A stretch of 64,000 nt of DNA from Teredinibacter waterburyi (GTDB taxonomy: Bacteria; Pseudomonadota; Gammaproteobacteria; Pseudomonadales; Cellvibrionaceae), in assembly GCF_001922985.1 (NCBI RefSeq), contig NZ_MRUH01000022.1, forward strand, positions 124,001 through 188,000. Reading direction: 5' to 3'. The first letter of the stretch is position 1, and each line of letters opens with the position of its first letter. Positions 1 to 9,644 of this stretch are shown here, piece by piece. Position numbers and translations under genes: made by a program. The notes under the pieces were generated by a model, which was not told the DNA's origin, made no database searches, and saw nothing but the letters and a program-made list of their open reading frames with translations.

Positions 1-142
1 GAGTAATAACCAATCCGCGCTGCTCTATACCGAGCGATGTATCGTCGGTTAGGCTATCCGAATCTCGTGCTTTTCGTCGCGAACTTTGTTGCTGAGCGGC
101 AATTCGGCGCGACTGCTGGTGGGTGAGTTTACGTTTACTCAC
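1..142 (-). CDS. rsgA: Ribosome small subunit-dependent GTPase RsgA, 5' end only
   Basis: Only the N-terminal 47 codons lie in the window; the gene runs off the left edge. Read on the minus strand from a GTG at 142, the product begins with a basic stretch (SKRKLTHQQSRRIAAQQQ) typical of the RsgA leader, and then reaches GIEQRGLVIT, the start of the OB-fold. RsgA is a circularly permuted GTPase that helps late maturation of the 30S subunit. It sits divergent to orn, the usual arrangement in gammaproteobacteria. The GTG start is inferred because no in-frame ATG is seen nearby; the GTPase domain is outside the window. Confidence 0.75.
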   Translation of the reverse strand, partial: MSKRKLTHQQSRRIAAQQQSSRRKARDSDSLTDDTSLGIEQRGLVIT

Positions 143-254
143 GGTTGAGCAAATGTGTGAGTGGGACAGGTAAGCGGTAAGCGAGCGGGTAGTTCTGGCA
201 AATGGGGACTTCCTCTTCTAGAATCGGCAAACACCAATTGTAGTGGAAAATGAA

Positions 255-797
255 ATGACAATCAGTGAAAACAACCTTATCTGGATCGATTTGGAAATGA
301 CCGGTCTCAGTCCAGAGAACGACACCATTATCGAGATTGCAACTATCGTCACCGATAGCCAGCTAAATACACTTGCCGAAGGACCTATGCTGGCTATTGT
401 ACAAGCGCCGCAGGTCATGGCCGCAATGGACGAGTGGTGTACGACGCAGCACGGTAAGTCTGGGTTAACCCAGCGGGTACTCGATAGCAAAACGTCCATG
501 GCAACAGCCGAGGATGCAACGTTAGCGTTTTTGCGTAACTGGGTGCCGGCGGGCAAGTCGCCTATGTGTGGAAATTCGATTGGGCAGGATCGGCGTTTTT
601 TACAGCGATTTATGCCGCAGCTCGCCGACTATTTTCACTATCGCAATATCGACGTTAGTACCTTAAAAGAGTTGGCTGCGCGCTGGCGCCCGGAAGCACT
701 GGAAGGGTTTGCAAAGTCAGGCGCCCACTTGGCGCTTGATGATATTAGAGAGTCAATTGCAGAGCTTCAGCACTATCGAAAACACTTTATTCGCTAG
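255..797 (+). CDS. orn: Oligoribonuclease (3'-5' exoribonuclease)
   Basis: Orn degrades 2-5 nt RNA fragments, including pGpG from c-di-GMP turnover, to mononucleotides. It is a DnaQ-fold (DEDDh) cytoplasmic nuclease. Visible motifs are [10 protein letters not shown] with the first catalytic D and [25 protein letters not shown], and the C-terminal [14 protein letters not shown] with the last catalytic residues. The 180 aa length from ATG 255 fits the family (about 180 aa), and [12 protein letters not shown] aligns with the E. coli start. An in-frame GTG at 243 would add four residues and cannot be excluded. It is divergent from rsgA and followed by a short conserved-looking gene. Confidence 0.95.
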   Translation: MTISENNLIWIDLEMTGLSPENDTIIEIATIVTDSQLNTLAEGPMLAIVQAPQVMAAMDEWCTTQHGKSGLTQRVLDSKTSMATAEDATLAFLRNWVPAGKSPMCGNSIGQDRRFLQRFMPQLADYFHYRNIDVSTLKELAARWRPEALEGFAKSGAHLALDDIRESIAELQHYRKHFIR

Positions 798-943
798 TGA
801 GAACTAACCCGCAAAGCCATTAAAACAAAGGGATTTTGTCATCTAAACGTTAACTTGCTGATGTTCGGCGTGTGTAGCATTCAGTTGCTAACGAGGGGGG
901 TTCCCCTTAACTACACACACTTTTAGCTCGACGGATTGAGTAC

Positions 944-1240
944 ATGGCTTCATCAGATAGCAGTGGGCCTGGCAAGGGTTCTACCCCTAGCTCTACACCC
1001 ACACGGGAAAAGCGCGGTGCACAGCCGCCAATACCTAGGAACTTAGAAGAGTTTTTGAACGAGGAGCAACTACTGTCACTGCGACTTATGCGTGGTTTCG
1101 GCTGGAGTCTTGCGTTTATAAGACGGCCGCTATTTCAGGAACCGCTAGTCGTTGTTACCAGTGACGAACAAAATAAAGTCGGCATCTTGGAACCTGACGG
1201 TTCTATCAATACCCGTGAGTCCGTCGCGATGCGCCATTAG
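944..1240 (+). CDS. Small hypothetical protein
   Basis: A 98 aa protein with no family I can name. The first 30 residues are a low-complexity Ser/Thr/Pro/Gly tail. The rest looks globular, with an amphipathic FLNEEQLLSLRLMRGFGWSLAFIRRPLF segment (split here: FLNEEQLLSLRLMRG then FGWSLAFIRRPLF) and a small beta-rich end (EPLVVVTSDEQNKVGILEP). No signal peptide or membrane helix is seen. It stands alone 146 bp after orn in the same direction. The globular part has the codon pattern and composition of a real gene, so I keep it as a CDS, but the function is unknown. Confidence 0.7.
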   Translation: MASSDSSGPGKGSTPSSTPTREKRGAQPPIPRNLEEFLNEEQLLSLRLMRGFGWSLAFIRRPLFQEPLVVVTSDEQNKVGILEPDGSINTRESVAMRH

Positions 1241-1290
1241 CGTGACGGATACCTGAGCGGAATCTGAGCGCGCTTTTACCTTCTCTCGCG

Positions 1291-1324
1291 TATAATCACG
1301 TCTCTGTTGCCGTCTTTCGACGGC
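1291..1324 (+). promoter_or_regulatory. -10 hexamer followed by a leader hairpin upstream of the MFS gene
   Basis: A perfect TATAAT at 1291-1296 has no convincing -35 partner. Just downstream, GCCGTC (1309-1314) pairs with GACGGC (1319-1324) around a TTTC loop, followed by a T-rich run up to about 1337. The hairpin may be a terminator for the preceding small gene or an attenuator in the leader of the transporter at 1362. The choice is not decidable from sequence alone. Confidence 0.35.
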
Positions 1325-1361
1325 ATTTTCATTTCTTAGATGTATAAAAGGTTGTTATAGC

Positions 1362-2597
1362 GTGCTCACCTCATTTATGTATCGGGGTCGCCACCTGTTG
1401 ACGTTTGGTTTTCTCGCCGTCTTTCTTGGCAATTTTGGTCAGTCTTTTTATCTCGGTAGTTATGGTGCGAGTATTCAGCAGGCACTACACCTTTCAGCTA
1501 CTCAATACGGTTTTATCTATTCGTTAGCGACGCTACTTGCCGGCAGCAGTTTAATGTTGCTGGGTGGGCGCATCGACAAGATGCCGCTGTTGCGTTTTGT
1601 CAGTTTAGTGGCGGCGGGTTTATTTGTGGCGAGCTTGCTGTTTTTACTGGCGTCGAATGTGTACGGCTTGCTGGCGGCGTTTTTTATGGTGCGGTTGTGT
1701 GGTCAGGGTTTGTTGCCGCACACAGGTATAACCACAATGGCGCGGTGTTTTGATAGTCACCGAGGGAAAGCGATTAGTATTGCCGGTAGTGGTGTTCCTG
1801 TTGGCGAAATTGTTTTGCCGCTGTTGGCCGCGTTCAGCATTGCAACCTTTGGTTGGCAGCAGAGCTGGCTATTGGTAAGCCTTGTTATTCCGCTGGTGTT
1901 TTTGCCGTTAACTTGGTGGTTGTTGCGCGCCGCCAGCGCCGAGGGCTTTGATTTTTCGGGCGGTGAGGAACCAGCAAACACAGAGACGAATAAGTCGCCT
2001 GCGGCTGGGCGTATGCAGGTGCTAAAAGATGGTCGATTTTGGCGTGTCTTACCTGCATTGTTGTCGGCACCTTTTGTGGTTACCGGTATTTTTATTCATC
2101 AGGCGTTTGTTATGCAGCAAATGCTTTGGGCGCCGGAGTGGTTCGCACTTTGTTTTGTGGTCTACGGTGCTGTTCATTGGGTTAGTTCGATCGCTATGGG
2201 GTTTCTAGTCGATCGCTTTAGCGCGCGTAAACTCTTACCGTTTTACAATCTGCCGCTGGTGCTTTCTATGGTGACCGTGGCGCTGCTGGACGGTAACTTT
2301 GTTGCGGTGTTGATGCTCGCATTTTTGGGGATGGCAATTGGTGGTAGTGGGCCAATTGGCGGTGCATTATGGGCCGAAACCTATGGAACAAAAAGTCTGG
2401 GGTCGATTCGTTCGATGGTAACTTCTTTTGGGGTTTGGTCTACCGCAATTTCGCCAATTTTGTTTGGTGTTCTAATCGATCATGGTGTGACGCTGACGGG
2501 CCTCTGCTGGGTTCTCGCCGCGGCGGTGCTGTTGGCGTGTATCAGTGCGGCGTTTTCCTATCGGGATGAACCTGGTGAGGTTAACCGCGCGAGCTAG
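1362..2597 (+). CDS. MFS family transporter
   Basis: A 411 aa major facilitator superfamily protein with about 12 hydrophobic segments in two halves and a charged central loop near residues 200-220 (GGEEPANTETNKSPAAGR). The loop 2-3 motif appears as GGRIDKMPLLRF, and the equivalent loop in the second half as MGFLVDRFSARKLLP. It resembles the OFA or nitrate/nitrite-like exporters but no substrate can be read from sequence. The start is a GTG at 1362; an ATG at 1377 in the same frame is an alternative. It is converging with the alkyltransferase-like gene on the other strand, only 11 bp apart. Confidence 0.88.
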   Translation: MLTSFMYRGRHLLTFGFLAVFLGNFGQSFYLGSYGASIQQALHLSATQYGFIYSLATLLAGSSLMLLGGRIDKMPLLRFVSLVAAGLFVASLLFLLASNVYGLLAAFFMVRLCGQGLLPHTGITTMARCFDSHRGKAISIAGSGVPVGEIVLPLLAAFSIATFGWQQSWLLVSLVIPLVFLPLTWWLLRAASAEGFDFSGGEEPANTETNKSPAAGRMQVLKDGRFWRVLPALLSAPFVVTGIFIHQAFVMQQMLWAPEWFALCFVVYGAVHWVSSIAMGFLVDRFSARKLLPFYNLPLVLSMVTVALLDGNFVAVLMLAFLGMAIGGSGPIGGALWAETYGTKSLGSIRSMVTSFGVWSTAISPILFGVLIDHGVTLTGLCWVLAAAVLLACISAAFSYRDEPGEVNRAS

Positions 2598-2608
2598 GTG
2601 TCTTTAGG

Positions 2609-2968
2609 TCAAAACTGCAGTTTGAATAGGATTTCATCTAGGCTGGGTTGCCAGCCGAATTCGTGTAGTTTTACGCGGTTATTGTTTACCGTTACGCCTT
2701 CTTTTATCAGCAGCGCAGTTTGTTTTTTGGCGGCGTTTGAGTCGGGCGCGAAGGCTAGCTGGCCGTTCGACTTGAGTACGCGATACCAAGGTACTTGAAT
2801 TTCATCTGACGCATAAGCCATACACTTTCCGACTAAACGCGCGCGCCCCGGCAGCCCCGCTAGATCTGCAACTTGCCCGTAGCTGGCGACTTTTCCCGGC
2901 GGAATCGCGACGACGGTTTGCCAAATACGTTGATGCTTTTCGTGACTGCTCATTTGAATATTGGTCAT
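2609..2968 (-). CDS. Alkyltransferase-like protein (Atl, MGMT family)
   Basis: A 119 aa member of the O6-methylguanine-DNA methyltransferase family in which the active-site PCHR becomes PWYRV, so Trp replaces the acceptor Cys. Such proteins bind O6-alkylguanine, flip it out and recruit nucleotide excision repair instead of removing the alkyl group. The helix-turn-helix region (GKVASYGQVADLAGLPGRAR) and the arginine finger are present. Length agrees with E. coli YbaZ-type proteins (about 100-130 aa). An internal ATG at 2953 is an alternative start. It adds to the Ada and AlkB genes at the right end of the window as part of the alkylation defence. Confidence 0.92.
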   Translation of the reverse strand: MTNIQMSSHEKHQRIWQTVVAIPPGKVASYGQVADLAGLPGRARLVGKCMAYASDEIQVPWYRVLKSNGQLAFAPDSNAAKKQTALLIKEGVTVNNNRVKLHEFGWQPSLDEILFKLQF

Positions 2969-3053
2969 GTGCTTATTGGTTTTCTCTTGTCGGTTATGGC
3001 GCTAGGCCTAGTGCTTATGGGTAGGAAAATTTAGGTTCGATAATTAATTCAAT

Positions 3054-4196
3054 TTAATGACTGGCTTTTAATTTTCGCTGCCGCCTTTTGGGTGGCGTTA
3101 TTTGTCGGCTAAGTGCCCAGTCAATATGCTCGGCTACCAGTGCTGTAATAGGTGGACTTGTCTCGTTTCGCTTTTTTGTAAGGGCCTCAATGATCTGCTG
3201 GGATGCTGGTGCGTTACCTAAGCCAACGGCAAGATTGCGCAGCCAGTTTTGATAGCCAATACGGCGGATCGCGGAGCCTTCGGTGTTTTTTAAAAACTGC
3301 TGTTCATCCCATAAAAACAAGTCGACGAGGTCGCTTGACTCTAGTGAGTGGCGCGGGTGGAAGTCGGTTTCGGTGGTCGGCTTGGCAAACTTATTCCAAG
3401 GGCAAATAGCTTGGCAGTCGTCGCAGCCGAATACTCTGTTACCCATAACCTCGCGGAACTCTATAGGAATTGCGCCTTTGTTTTCGATGGTGAGATAGGA
3501 AATACAGCGTCGTGCGTCGAGCTGATAGGGTGCTGGGAATGCGTCAGTTGGACATATTTTTAAGCAGGCCTCGCAATCCCCGCAACGGTTCTCCATTTTT
3601 TTAGTCGCTAGAGGAAGCGGCAGGCTGGTGAGAATTTCCCCAAGAAAAAACCAGCTACCCGCATGTTCGTTGATAAGTAGCGTGTGTTTGCCTACCCAGC
3701 CAAGTCCAGCTTTTTCGGCGAGAGGCCTTTCTAGTACTGGCGCGCTATCTACAAATGCGCGTTGGTTTAGGGGGTGCGTAAAGTTGTTGTCGTCACAAAA
3801 AGTTTGAATTTGATTGGCAATTAGCGCGAGGCGTTTGCGGATAAGCTTGTGATAGTCTCGACCTAAGGCGTAACGTGACACATAAGCTTTTTGCGGTGAC
3901 TTTAATATTTTTATCTGTTCTGTGTCGGGCGGCAAATAATCCATTCGTGCTGAGATTACTCGCTGCGCGCCGGGTAAAAGTTTTTCTGGCGATCCGCGTT
4001 TGTCGCTATTTTCGGCCATCCAAGCCATAGTGCCGTGAAAGCCGCGTGATAGCCACTGCTCTAGGTGTTGCTGTTCTGTCGTGAGGTTAACGTCGGTAAT
4101 CGCGATTTGCTGAAAACCCTGCTCTCGTCCCCACTGTTGAATAAGCTCGGTGAGTTTTACTAAGAGTGCCTCTGGCGCGGGGCTGGAATTCGGCAT
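3054..4196 (-). CDS. queG: Epoxyqueuosine reductase
   Basis: QueG performs the last step of queuosine synthesis, reducing epoxyqueuosine to queuosine in tRNA (Asp, Asn, His, Tyr) with a cobalamin cofactor and two [4Fe-4S] clusters. The 380 aa protein shows VDSAPVLERPLAEKAGLGW, which carries the catalytic Asp, the ferredoxin motif CGDCEACLKICPTDAF, and the second cluster motif CDDCQAICPWN. A basic tail (PPKRRQRKLK) ends the protein. It is divergent from nnr across a 110 bp gap, the arrangement known from many gammaproteobacteria, including E. coli. Confidence 0.96.
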   Translation of the reverse strand: MPNSSPAPEALLVKLTELIQQWGREQGFQQIAITDVNLTTEQQHLEQWLSRGFHGTMAWMAENSDKRGSPEKLLPGAQRVISARMDYLPPDTEQIKILKSPQKAYVSRYALGRDYHKLIRKRLALIANQIQTFCDDNNFTHPLNQRAFVDSAPVLERPLAEKAGLGWVGKHTLLINEHAGSWFFLGEILTSLPLPLATKKMENRCGDCEACLKICPTDAFPAPYQLDARRCISYLTIENKGAIPIEFREVMGNRVFGCDDCQAICPWNKFAKPTTETDFHPRHSLESSDLVDLFLWDEQQFLKNTEGSAIRRIGYQNWLRNLAVGLGNAPASQQIIEALTKKRNETSPPITALVAEHIDWALSRQITPPKRRQRKLKASH

Positions 4197-4269
4197 GGCA
4201 TATGACTTTTATTTGTTAGGGGTTTGGCTAGGCTCAGTATTTTGGCTTTGGGGGGCGCTCTAAGTCACG

Positions 4270-4275
4270 TATAAT
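4270..4275 (+). promoter_or_regulatory. Probable -10 box of the nnr operon
   Basis: A perfect TATAAT lies 31 bp before the nnr start codon, in the queG/nnr divergent gap. The best -35 candidate at the right distance (TTTGGG, 4247-4252) is poor. The position fits a start of transcription near 4282. Confidence 0.45.
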
Positions 4276-4306
4276 TTCGTTAAATTTCTTTTGTGATCAA
4301 GCTTTT

Positions 4307-5842
4307 ATGGCAAATTTAAACCTTCCTGAATACTTTTATCAAAGTCACCAAGTGCGAGAGCTTGAAGCGCTGGTGTGTGAGCACAGCGGCGTCGCCAGTA
4401 TACAGCTGATGAAGCGAGCCGGTACGGCGGCTTTTCACTTGGCGCGTGAACTTTGGCCCAATTGCGACAACCTTGTTGTGCTGTGTGGTGGGGGCAATAA
4501 CGGCGGTGATGGTTATGTTGTCGCTGCACTGGCTGCACAAAAGGGGGTGAATGTGCGGGTGCTGGCAGCGGTCGATCCGGCGCAGTTGACGGGTGATGCG
4601 GAGCGAGCCTACCGCTACGCTCTTCAAGAATCTGTTGTTGTAGAGTTTGTTAACGACTGGTCTAAACCCTCTATAGATGATGCAAACACCGTTTTAGTCG
4701 ATGCTTTACTTGGCATTGGTCTGATGGGTGACGTGCGAGCGCCTAGCGCAGCGGCAATTGCGTTTGTTAATCGCTCGGGGTTGCCGGTACTTGCCCTCGA
4801 TGTTCCGTCTGGATTGTGTGCCGATTCCGGTGCTGTGCTTGGTAGTGCTGTCGTTGCCACAGCGACCTTGAGTTTTGTAGCAATCAAGCCCGGCTTGGTT
4901 AGCGGAGCTGTCAATCACGTTGGCGAGCTCTATCTTGAAGATCTCGGTTTGCAAAGGTTACGGCAAGTAAACGAGGGCTTCGAGCAGGCGCTATCAGTCG
5001 TTAAGCCAGCCTTAAAGCGTGTTACCACTAACGGCGAGCTCGAAGCGCTGCAGCCCCGCGACGCCAGTGCGCATAAGGGTGACTTTGGCCACGTAATGGT
5101 GATTGGTGGTGGTGCCGGTTTTGGTGGTGCAGTGATCTTGGCGGCAGAGGCGGCTGCGCGAAGTGGCAGCGGCTTGGTGAGTGTCGCAACAGACCCGCTG
5201 CATGTGGTGGCTGTCTTGGCGCGGCGACCAGAGTTAATGGCGGTTGGCGTACCTTCTGGGCAAGAGCTAGAGCTATTGTTGGAGCGGCCCAGCGTTTTGG
5301 TTGTTGGCCCAGGCTTGGGCCGTAGCCCTTGGGCTGAGCAGATGTTGCAGCAGGCGGCCGCAACTCAGAAGCCTATGGTTTTGGATGCGGATGCGCTCAA
5401 TATATTAGCTGCAGGTCGGGTTTTAGCTAAAAGTGGTAAGCGCGCAAACTGGGTATTAACGCCTCACCCTGGTGAGGCGGCGCGACTACTAAATAGCACG
5501 GTTGACGCTGTTCAGCGAGATCGCTATAGCGCGGCGCGTAATTTACAGGCGATCTACGGTGGCGTGGTTGTTCTAAAGGGGGCGGGAACCGTTATCGCCA
5601 GTGATCAGGGGCTAATGGTCGCCTGTGTAGGCAATCCGGGAATGGCCAGTGGTGGTATGGGCGATGTCTTGGCAGGTGTTATCGGTGGGCTTATGGCGCA
5701 GGGGCTCAGTCCTCTAAATGCCAGCACCTTGGCTGTTTGCGTTCATGGTGATGCAGCGGATCTTGCCGTTTTGGATGGTGGTGAACGAGGCATGTTGGCG
5801 AGTGATTTAATCCCCTATATGCGCGAGCTGTTAAATCCATGA
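4307..5842 (+). CDS. nnr: Bifunctional NAD(P)H-hydrate epimerase / ADP-dependent NAD(P)HX dehydratase
   Basis: Repairs hydrated NADH and NADPH. The N-terminal YjeF_N-type epimerase domain (about residues 1-220) interconverts R- and S-NAD(P)HX and carries CGGGNNGGDGYVVA and the DALLGIGL and ALDVPSGL segments. The C-terminal ribokinase-like dehydratase domain (about 230-505) carries DFGHVMVIGG, LDADALN and the hallmark GNPGMASGGMGDVLAG. Length (511 aa) is normal. It is the first gene of a run with tsaE, which it overlaps by 4 bp, then amiB, mutL and miaA. Confidence 0.96.
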   Translation: MANLNLPEYFYQSHQVRELEALVCEHSGVASIQLMKRAGTAAFHLARELWPNCDNLVVLCGGGNNGGDGYVVAALAAQKGVNVRVLAAVDPAQLTGDAERAYRYALQESVVVEFVNDWSKPSIDDANTVLVDALLGIGLMGDVRAPSAAAIAFVNRSGLPVLALDVPSGLCADSGAVLGSAVVATATLSFVAIKPGLVSGAVNHVGELYLEDLGLQRLRQVNEGFEQALSVVKPALKRVTTNGELEALQPRDASAHKGDFGHVMVIGGGAGFGGAVILAAEAAARSGSGLVSVATDPLHVVAVLARRPELMAVGVPSGQELELLLERPSVLVVGPGLGRSPWAEQMLQQAAATQKPMVLDADALNILAAGRVLAKSGKRANWVLTPHPGEAARLLNSTVDAVQRDRYSAARNLQAIYGGVVVLKGAGTVIASDQGLMVACVGNPGMASGGMGDVLAGVIGGLMAQGLSPLNASTLAVCVHGDAADLAVLDGGERGMLASDLIPYMRELLNP

Positions 5843-6321
5843 GCGTTAAAGCAAACTCAGCGGCAATGAGCTTTAGTGTGGTTTTGGCCGATGAGGCCGC
5901 AACCGTATCGGCGGGTCGAAAGTTTGGTGAGGCACTAAAGCAGGGAGCGGTTGTCTATCTCGAGGGTGTTTTAGGGGCCGGTAAAACCACATTTTGTCGA
6001 GGAGTGCTGCAAGCTTTTGGTCATTCAGGTGCCGTTAAGAGCCCCACTTATACACTGGTTGAGCCTTATGTGCTTGATATCGGTACGGTATACCATTTTG
6101 ATTTGTACCGATTAGGTGACCCGGAAGAGTTAGAATATATGGGCATACGGGATTATTTTCAGGAATCTGCTGTGTGTCTGGTAGAGTGGCCGGTGCGTGG
6201 CGAGGGCTATCTGCCCTGCGCTGACATTGTGGCGACACTCTCGCCGCTGGGCGATGGCCGGCGGCTGGAGCTGCAAGCAATCAATGAGCGCGGAGCGGCT
6301 ATACTTATTCTAATGAGCTAG
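5839..6321 (+). CDS. tsaE: tRNA threonylcarbamoyladenosine biosynthesis ATPase TsaE
   Basis: TsaE is the small ATPase that, with TsaB and TsaD, transfers the threonylcarbamoyl group to A37 of ANN-decoding tRNAs. The 160 aa protein has the P-loop GVLGAGKTTFCRG at about residues 41-53, the SPTYTLVEPY segment and HFDLYRL, all diagnostic. The start codon overlaps the nnr stop (ATGA), indicating translational coupling. The gap to amiB is 56 bp. Confidence 0.95.
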   Translation: MSVKANSAAMSFSVVLADEAATVSAGRKFGEALKQGAVVYLEGVLGAGKTTFCRGVLQAFGHSGAVKSPTYTLVEPYVLDIGTVYHFDLYRLGDPEELEYMGIRDYFQESAVCLVEWPVRGEGYLPCADIVATLSPLGDGRRLELQAINERGAAILILMS

Positions 6322-6377
6322 TGCGCGCGAATTCGTGAAACTAGCAGGCGCTAGTATAAAAATAATGGCGAGCATTA

Positions 6378-7736
6378 GTGATTAAACATCAAGTTTGTGG
6401 GGTATTCAGCTTGGGCAAAATGGTATCGGTTCTGGCACTTGGGTTCGCGCTCTTTTTGTCTTCAGCGTCGTATGCGGCCGATATTACCAATATCCGTGTA
6501 TGGCGAGCGCCAGATAGCACGCGCTTGGTGTTCGATCTAAGCGATGCGGTGGAACACAAGGTTTTCCCTCTTAAGTCTCCGGCTCGTTTGGTTATTGATA
6601 TCGACGATGCTCAAATTAAAGCGAAATTTGATGAGCTTGATTTCGCCGGCTCGCCGATAAAGCAGCTTCGATACGGCAAGCGTGGCAATGATCATTTACG
6701 TGTTGTCTTGGATTTAAAGTCTGATGTTAAGCCGCGCAGTTTTGCTTTGGTGAAGCACGGTGACAAACAAGATCGCCTCGTTATAGATTTGTATGATGCC
6801 AATACCGAAACGATCAAGACGGTTGCCAAGGTTACCGAAAATGCCAGCGGTAAGCGCGATATTGTTATCGCAATCGACGCCGGCCACGGTGGCGAAGACC
6901 CTGGGGCCTTGGGGCCTCGAAAAATTCGTGAAAAGGATGTGGTATATAAAATAAGCCAGCAACTGGCCGCTATGATTGATGCCGAACCAGGCTATAAAGC
7001 TCACATGGTTCGCGAGGGTGACTACTATATTCCCTTAAAGTCGCGACGCAACAAAGCCCGCGAAGTTCGCGCTGACTTGTTTATTTCTATCCACGCCGAC
7101 GCATTTAAAAACCCGAAGGCAAAAGGTGCTTCGGTATTCGCGCTTTCTCGTAGCGGTGCCACGTCTGAAACGGCAAGATTTCTAGCGTCGAAAGAAAATG
7201 AAGCTGACCTAATTGGTGGTGTTAGCGGTGTTAGTTTGGATGATAAGGATGAAATGCTAGCCGGAGTGTTAGTCGACTTATCGATGACGGCAACTTTAGC
7301 GAGCAGCCTGAATGTAGGTGAGCGAGTCTTGCAGCAGGTAGGTCGCGTTACTCGCTTACATAAGCGCCAAGTGGAGCAGGCAGGGTTCGCCGTGCTTAAG
7401 TCGCCAGACGTCCCTTCGATTTTGGTTGAGACCGGATTTATTTCAAACCCAGAAGAAGCGAATAAACTCAACACCTACTCTCACCGCAAAGAATTGGCAG
7501 AAGCTATTTTTGGTGGAGTAAAAGGTTATTTTAACGATAGCCCGCCAGCGGGAACTTTAATAGCGTACAAAAAAGGCGGCAGCAGTATTTTGCGGCACGT
7601 GATTGAAAATGGCGAAACACTTACCGCAATAGCCTTGCGCTACAACGTGTCGGTTGACGCGATTATCGCGACTAACGAACTTCGCAACCCCACCATTCGA
7701 ATTGGGCAAATTCTTAAAATCCCTATCGGCAGTTAA
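6378..7736 (+). CDS. amiB: N-acetylmuramoyl-L-alanine amidase with AMIN and LysM domains
   Basis: A periplasmic zinc amidase that cleaves septal peptidoglycan between N-acetylmuramate and L-alanine during daughter-cell separation. After a signal peptide (cleaved near SASYAAD), an AMIN domain (about 34-145) targets the septum. The amidase_3 domain (about 160-390) has [15 protein letters not shown], the SIHADA zinc ligand and VETGFISN with the catalytic Glu; a regulatory helix insert is visible. A single LysM (about 410-451) ends the protein. The given start is GTG; an in-frame ATG at 6420 would give a tighter signal peptide ([12 protein letters not shown]) and is a good alternative. MutL follows 2 bp later. 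Confidence 0.94.
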   Translation: MIKHQVCGVFSLGKMVSVLALGFALFLSSASYAADITNIRVWRAPDSTRLVFDLSDAVEHKVFPLKSPARLVIDIDDAQIKAKFDELDFAGSPIKQLRYGKRGNDHLRVVLDLKSDVKPRSFALVKHGDKQDRLVIDLYDANTETIKTVAKVTENASGKRDIVIAIDAGHGGEDPGALGPRKIREKDVVYKISQQLAAMIDAEPGYKAHMVREGDYYIPLKSRRNKAREVRADLFISIHADAFKNPKAKGASVFALSRSGATSETARFLASKENEADLIGGVSGVSLDDKDEMLAGVLVDLSMTATLASSLNVGERVLQQVGRVTRLHKRQVEQAGFAVLKSPDVPSILVETGFISNPEEANKLNTYSHRKELAEAIFGGVKGYFNDSPPAGTLIAYKKGGSSILRHVIENGETLTAIALRYNVSVDAIIATNELRNPTIRIGQILKIPIGS

Positions 7737-7738
7737 TC

Positions 7739-9640
7739 ATGAATCAAATACATATTCTTAGCCCGCGCCTCGCCAACCAAATCGCGGCGGGAGAAGTCGT
7801 AGAACGTCCCGCATCGGTGATTAAGGAATTGGTTGAAAATAGTGTTGATGCGGGCGCTCGCCAGTTGGATGTTGAAATCGAAAATGGCGGCACTAAGTTG
7901 ATGCGTGTGCGCGACGATGGTAAGGGAATTGGGCGAGAAGATTTGCCTCTTGCGCTAAGTCGTCATGCGACTAGCAAGATTAGTATTCTCGACGATTTAG
8001 AGGCCGTTGCTACCTTGGGGTTTCGAGGCGAAGCTTTGGCGAGTATTAGTTCTGTTGCGCGATTAAAGCTCACCAGTAACGATGGTTCGGAAGAGAGTGG
8101 TTGGAGTGTTGAAGCGGAGGGTCGCGATATGCTGGCGACCGTAACGCCAGCAGGACACCCGCGGGGCACATCGGTCGAAGTGCGCGACTTATTTTTTAAC
8201 ACCCCGGCGCGACGGAAATTTTTGCGTACCGAAAAAACAGAATATGGACGCATTGAAGATGTTATAAAACGCTTAGCTTTGTCACGTTTCGAGTTGGGGT
8301 TTTCACTAAAAAATAACGGTAAGGTGGTTCATTCTTGGCGGCCGGCGATGACTCAGTCGGAGCAGGAGCGTCGCGTCGCGCAAGTGTGTGGGCCAGCGTT
8401 TATAGAAAATGCTGTGCACCTTGATATAGATAGAGCTGGGTTGCGTTTGTGGGGGTGGGTGGCTTTGCCAACTTTTTCTCGCAGCCAAGCGGACCTCCAA
8501 CATTTTTATGTGAATGGCCGAGCTATTAAAGATCGCCTTGTTACCCACGCGGTAAAGCAAGCGTATCAGGATGTGCTGTATCACGGTCGCCACCCAGCAT
8601 TTGTGTTGTATCTTGAGCTGGATCCAGCCAATGTCGATGTCAATGTTCACCCTACAAAACACGAAGTACGCTTTCGCGATAACCGTTTGGTCCACGATTT
8701 TTTGTTTCGCAGTCTCCATAAAGCATTAGCGGATGTTCGCCCCAGCTCGGAGGTTCCTGCAGTGGCAACCGAACCCTATTCACAAGAGTCTATTCCGCAA
8801 CAAAATCATTTGGGTTTGGCTACGCGCTCCGAAGCATCTAGTTTTTCTGGATCGGCTGGAGGGCAAGGGTTTGGCTTCGGTGGTTTTAATGGTTCTGGAA
8901 GGGATGTAACGGTCTCGCGAGGTGAATCGGCGGGCGATGCGATTGCCGAGGGCGCGGGTCATTACGCATCCTTCGGGAGTGCTTCCGCCGCACAGGGTTA
9001 TATCGGCCCAACTATCGACCGGCAGGCTTTAACCGATCTTGAAACAACAGGTGAAGTTCCGCCCTTAGGGTTCGCCATCGCGCAACTAAAAGGTATTTAT
9101 ATTCTCGCGGAAAACGCCAACGGTTTGGTGGTTGTCGATATGCATGCGGCGCACGAGCGCATTACCTATGAGCGCATGAAAACTCAGCAGGCGAGCCAAA
9201 AAGTACAGTCGCAACCCTTGCTTGTGCCACGGGCAATTGCTGTAAGTGAAAAAGAAGCTGACCACGCCGATGATCACGCTGAAATTTTCACTCGGCTGGG
9301 GTTCGAGTTGGAGCGCGCAGGGCCCGAGTCGCTTTTGATTCGACAGGTTCCCGTAATGTTAAACGGGGCTGATATCGAACTGCTAGTGCGCGATGTATTG
9401 TCGGACCTAATCGAGTTTGGCACCAGCCAACGAATTCAAAATAATATTAATGAAATATTGGGAACTATGGCGTGCCACGGTTCCGTTCGAGCAAACCGCA
9501 AGCTTTCTTTGGCGGAAATGAATTCTTTATTACGTGACATGGAGGCTACCGAGCGCAGCGGTCAATGTAATCACGGGCGACCGACCTGGAGCCAAATGAG
9601 TTTGGACCAGCTCGATAAATTATTTTTACGGGGGCAATAG
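7739..9640 (+). CDS. mutL: DNA mismatch repair protein MutL
   Basis: MutL links mismatch recognition by MutS to strand incision. The N-terminal GHKL ATPase is clear: [23 protein letters not shown] and GFRGEAL. A glycine/serine-rich linker (about 345-425) leads to the C-terminal dimerisation domain. That domain has [12 protein letters not shown] from residue 467, which matches the DQHA(X)2E(X)4E metal-binding endonuclease motif, along with ACHGSVRA and CNHGRPTW. Known from other MutL proteins (including Pseudomonas), this suggests a nicking MutL that does not need MutH. Length 633 aa is normal. Confidence 0.97.
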   Translation: MNQIHILSPRLANQIAAGEVVERPASVIKELVENSVDAGARQLDVEIENGGTKLMRVRDDGKGIGREDLPLALSRHATSKISILDDLEAVATLGFRGEALASISSVARLKLTSNDGSEESGWSVEAEGRDMLATVTPAGHPRGTSVEVRDLFFNTPARRKFLRTEKTEYGRIEDVIKRLALSRFELGFSLKNNGKVVHSWRPAMTQSEQERRVAQVCGPAFIENAVHLDIDRAGLRLWGWVALPTFSRSQADLQHFYVNGRAIKDRLVTHAVKQAYQDVLYHGRHPAFVLYLELDPANVDVNVHPTKHEVRFRDNRLVHDFLFRSLHKALADVRPSSEVPAVATEPYSQESIPQQNHLGLATRSEASSFSGSAGGQGFGFGGFNGSGRDVTVSRGESAGDAIAEGAGHYASFGSASAAQGYIGPTIDRQALTDLETTGEVPPLGFAIAQLKGIYILAENANGLVVVDMHAAHERITYERMKTQQASQKVQSQPLLVPRAIAVSEKEADHADDHAEIFTRLGFELERAGPESLLIRQVPVMLNGADIELLVRDVLSDLIEFGTSQRIQNNINEILGTMACHGSVRANRKLSLAEMNSLLRDMEATERSGQCNHGRPTWSQMSLDQLDKLFLRGQ

Positions 9641-9644
9641 TTCG

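Noticed and set aside
2598-2798. 66-codon plus-strand frame after the MFS gene
   Set aside because: It is antisense to the alkyltransferase-like gene, whose motifs are clear.
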